A stretch of DNA of 64,000 nucleotides from Pseudorhodoferax aquiterrae (lineage in GTDB: Bacteria; Pseudomonadota; Gammaproteobacteria; Burkholderiales; Burkholderiaceae_C), in assembly GCF_014652235.1 (NCBI RefSeq), contig NZ_BMYK01000014.1, positions 62,001 to 126,000 on the forward strand. Reading direction: 5' to 3'. Position numbers and translations under genes: made by a program. Every line of letters starts with the position of its first letter. Within the stretch, counting starts at the first letter, position 1. The notes beneath the pieces are model-generated. The model saw nothing but the letters and a program-made list of their open reading frames with translations, did not search any database and was not told the origin of the DNA. Positions 63,392 through 64,000 of the stretch are shown here, one piece after another.

Positions 63392-64000
63392 ATGTCCGGC
63401 ATGCGCTCCACCACCCTGCGCACTTCCTCGCCCCGCACGACCTGGGCTCGCCCGGTCGCACTGCTGCTGGCCGCCGCGCTCGCGGCCTGTGGCACGCCGC
63501 CGCCTGCCAGCACCACCGCTCCCCCGGCCGCGCAGCCCACGCTCAAGATCGGCATCGCGCTCGGCGGCGGCGCCGCCAAGGGCTTCGCGCACATCGGCGT
63601 CATCAAGATGCTCGAGGCCAACGGCCTGGCGCCTGCCGTGGTGGCAGGCACCAGCGCCGGCAGCGTGGTGGGCGCCCTGTACGCCAGCGGCATGAACGCG
63701 TTCGAGCTGCAGGAAAAGGCCGTGGCGCTGGACGAAGCGAGGATCCGCGACCTGCAGCTGTCCTCCGGCGGTCTGCTGCTGGGTCAGAAACTCGAGGACT
63801 ACGTGAACGAACAGGTGCGCCGCCTGCCGCTGGACCGGCTGGCCAAGCCCTTCGCGGCCGTGGCCACGCGCCTGGAGGATGGCGAGCGTACGGTGTTCTC
63901 GCGCGGCAACACGGGCCAGGCGGTGCGGGCCTCCAGCAGCGTGCCGGGCGTGTTCCAGCCCGTCACCATCGGCAAGTTCCACTACGTCGACGGCGGCGTG
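63392..64000 (+). CDS. Patatin-like phospholipase, lipoprotein, cut by window end
   Basis: 203 codons are visible. A signal peptide with lipobox LAALAAC-like sequence (AAALAACG) lies near residue 35. The oxyanion loop GGGAAKG follows LKIGIAL, the nucleophile motif is GTSAGS, and the catalytic aspartate is probably in YVDGGV at the very end of the window. It belongs to the RssA-like bacterial patatin lipases anchored in the envelope. The C-terminus is missing only because the window stops. Confidence 0.9.
   Translation, partial: MSGMRSTTLRTSSPRTTWARPVALLLAAALAACGTPPPASTTAPPAAQPTLKIGIALGGGAAKGFAHIGVIKMLEANGLAPAVVAGTSAGSVVGALYASGMNAFELQEKAVALDEARIRDLQLSSGGLLLGQKLEDYVNEQVRRLPLDRLAKPFAAVATRLEDGERTVFSRGNTGQAVRASSSVPGVFQPVTIGKFHYVDGGV

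Overview
The window is chromosomal DNA of high G+C content. It most likely comes from a betaproteobacterium of the Burkholderiales, Comamonadaceae-like (Variovorax, Acidovorax or Hydrogenophaga type). The reasons are two orphan Bug (tripartite tricarboxylate) receptors, many LysR regulators, a TIGR04438-type Trp-rich small protein, two PEP-CTERM proteins, a PACE efflux pump beside a LysR gene, and a tandem glycine riboswitch. The species is an inference; no rRNA is present. Genes are dense, and several convergent pairs share a CTAG or TTAG stop overlap.

Layout. 1-7.2 kb: core metabolism (ilvD, a small cytochrome c, WYL regulator, glutathione transferase, acetyl-CoA synthetase, UPF0114-type membrane protein). 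7.3-7.8 kb: BrnT/BrnA toxin-antitoxin. 7.9-11.7 kb: a ProVWX-type betaine/proline transporter behind a strong promoter and a 0.3 kb leader. 11.75-12.16 kb: an intact MNT antitoxin with a truncated HEPN toxin. 12.3-15.1 kb: membrane and secreted proteins of unknown function and a globin-coupled diguanylate cyclase. 15.1-21.2 kb: a four-gene acyl-CoA operon (CoA transferase, acyl-CoA dehydrogenase, Bug receptor, AcuI-like reductase) divergent from an unusual tandem IclR regulator. 21.2-34 kb: two PEP-CTERM proteins, a GDSL hydrolase, GNAT and UspA genes, a glycine-zipper/hydrolase fusion, a GntP permease, a Fic protein with an 11-bp-arm inverted repeat upstream, and a subtilisin-like passenger without a visible beta-barrel.

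34.7-38.6 kb is an A+T-rich accessory island, entered through a decayed fragment of a GntP permease gene. It carries four same-strand genes: a probable Kiwa anti-phage pair (kwaA, kwaB), then a ParA-like ATPase and a RelA/SpoT-type nucleotide synthetase. I do not recognise the ATPase/synthetase pair as a named system. It is the best candidate for undescribed biology here.

38.6-64 kb returns to host-like DNA: LysR/PACE efflux pair, sulfatase-Bug-sulfatase cluster, phosphotransacetylase with a short upstream ORF, D-lactate dehydrogenase, nitroreductase, a 229-bp element with 34-bp inverted ends, M20 amidohydrolase plus MHS transporter with a perfect 10-bp-arm operator, a tandem glycine riboswitch ahead of a D-amino acid dehydrogenase, tannase-like lipoprotein with MarR, divergent class II and class I fumarases, murI, an SDR, a glutathione transferase, phenylalanine hydroxylase, tRNA-Cys, tRNA-Leu and a patatin-like lipoprotein cut by the window end.
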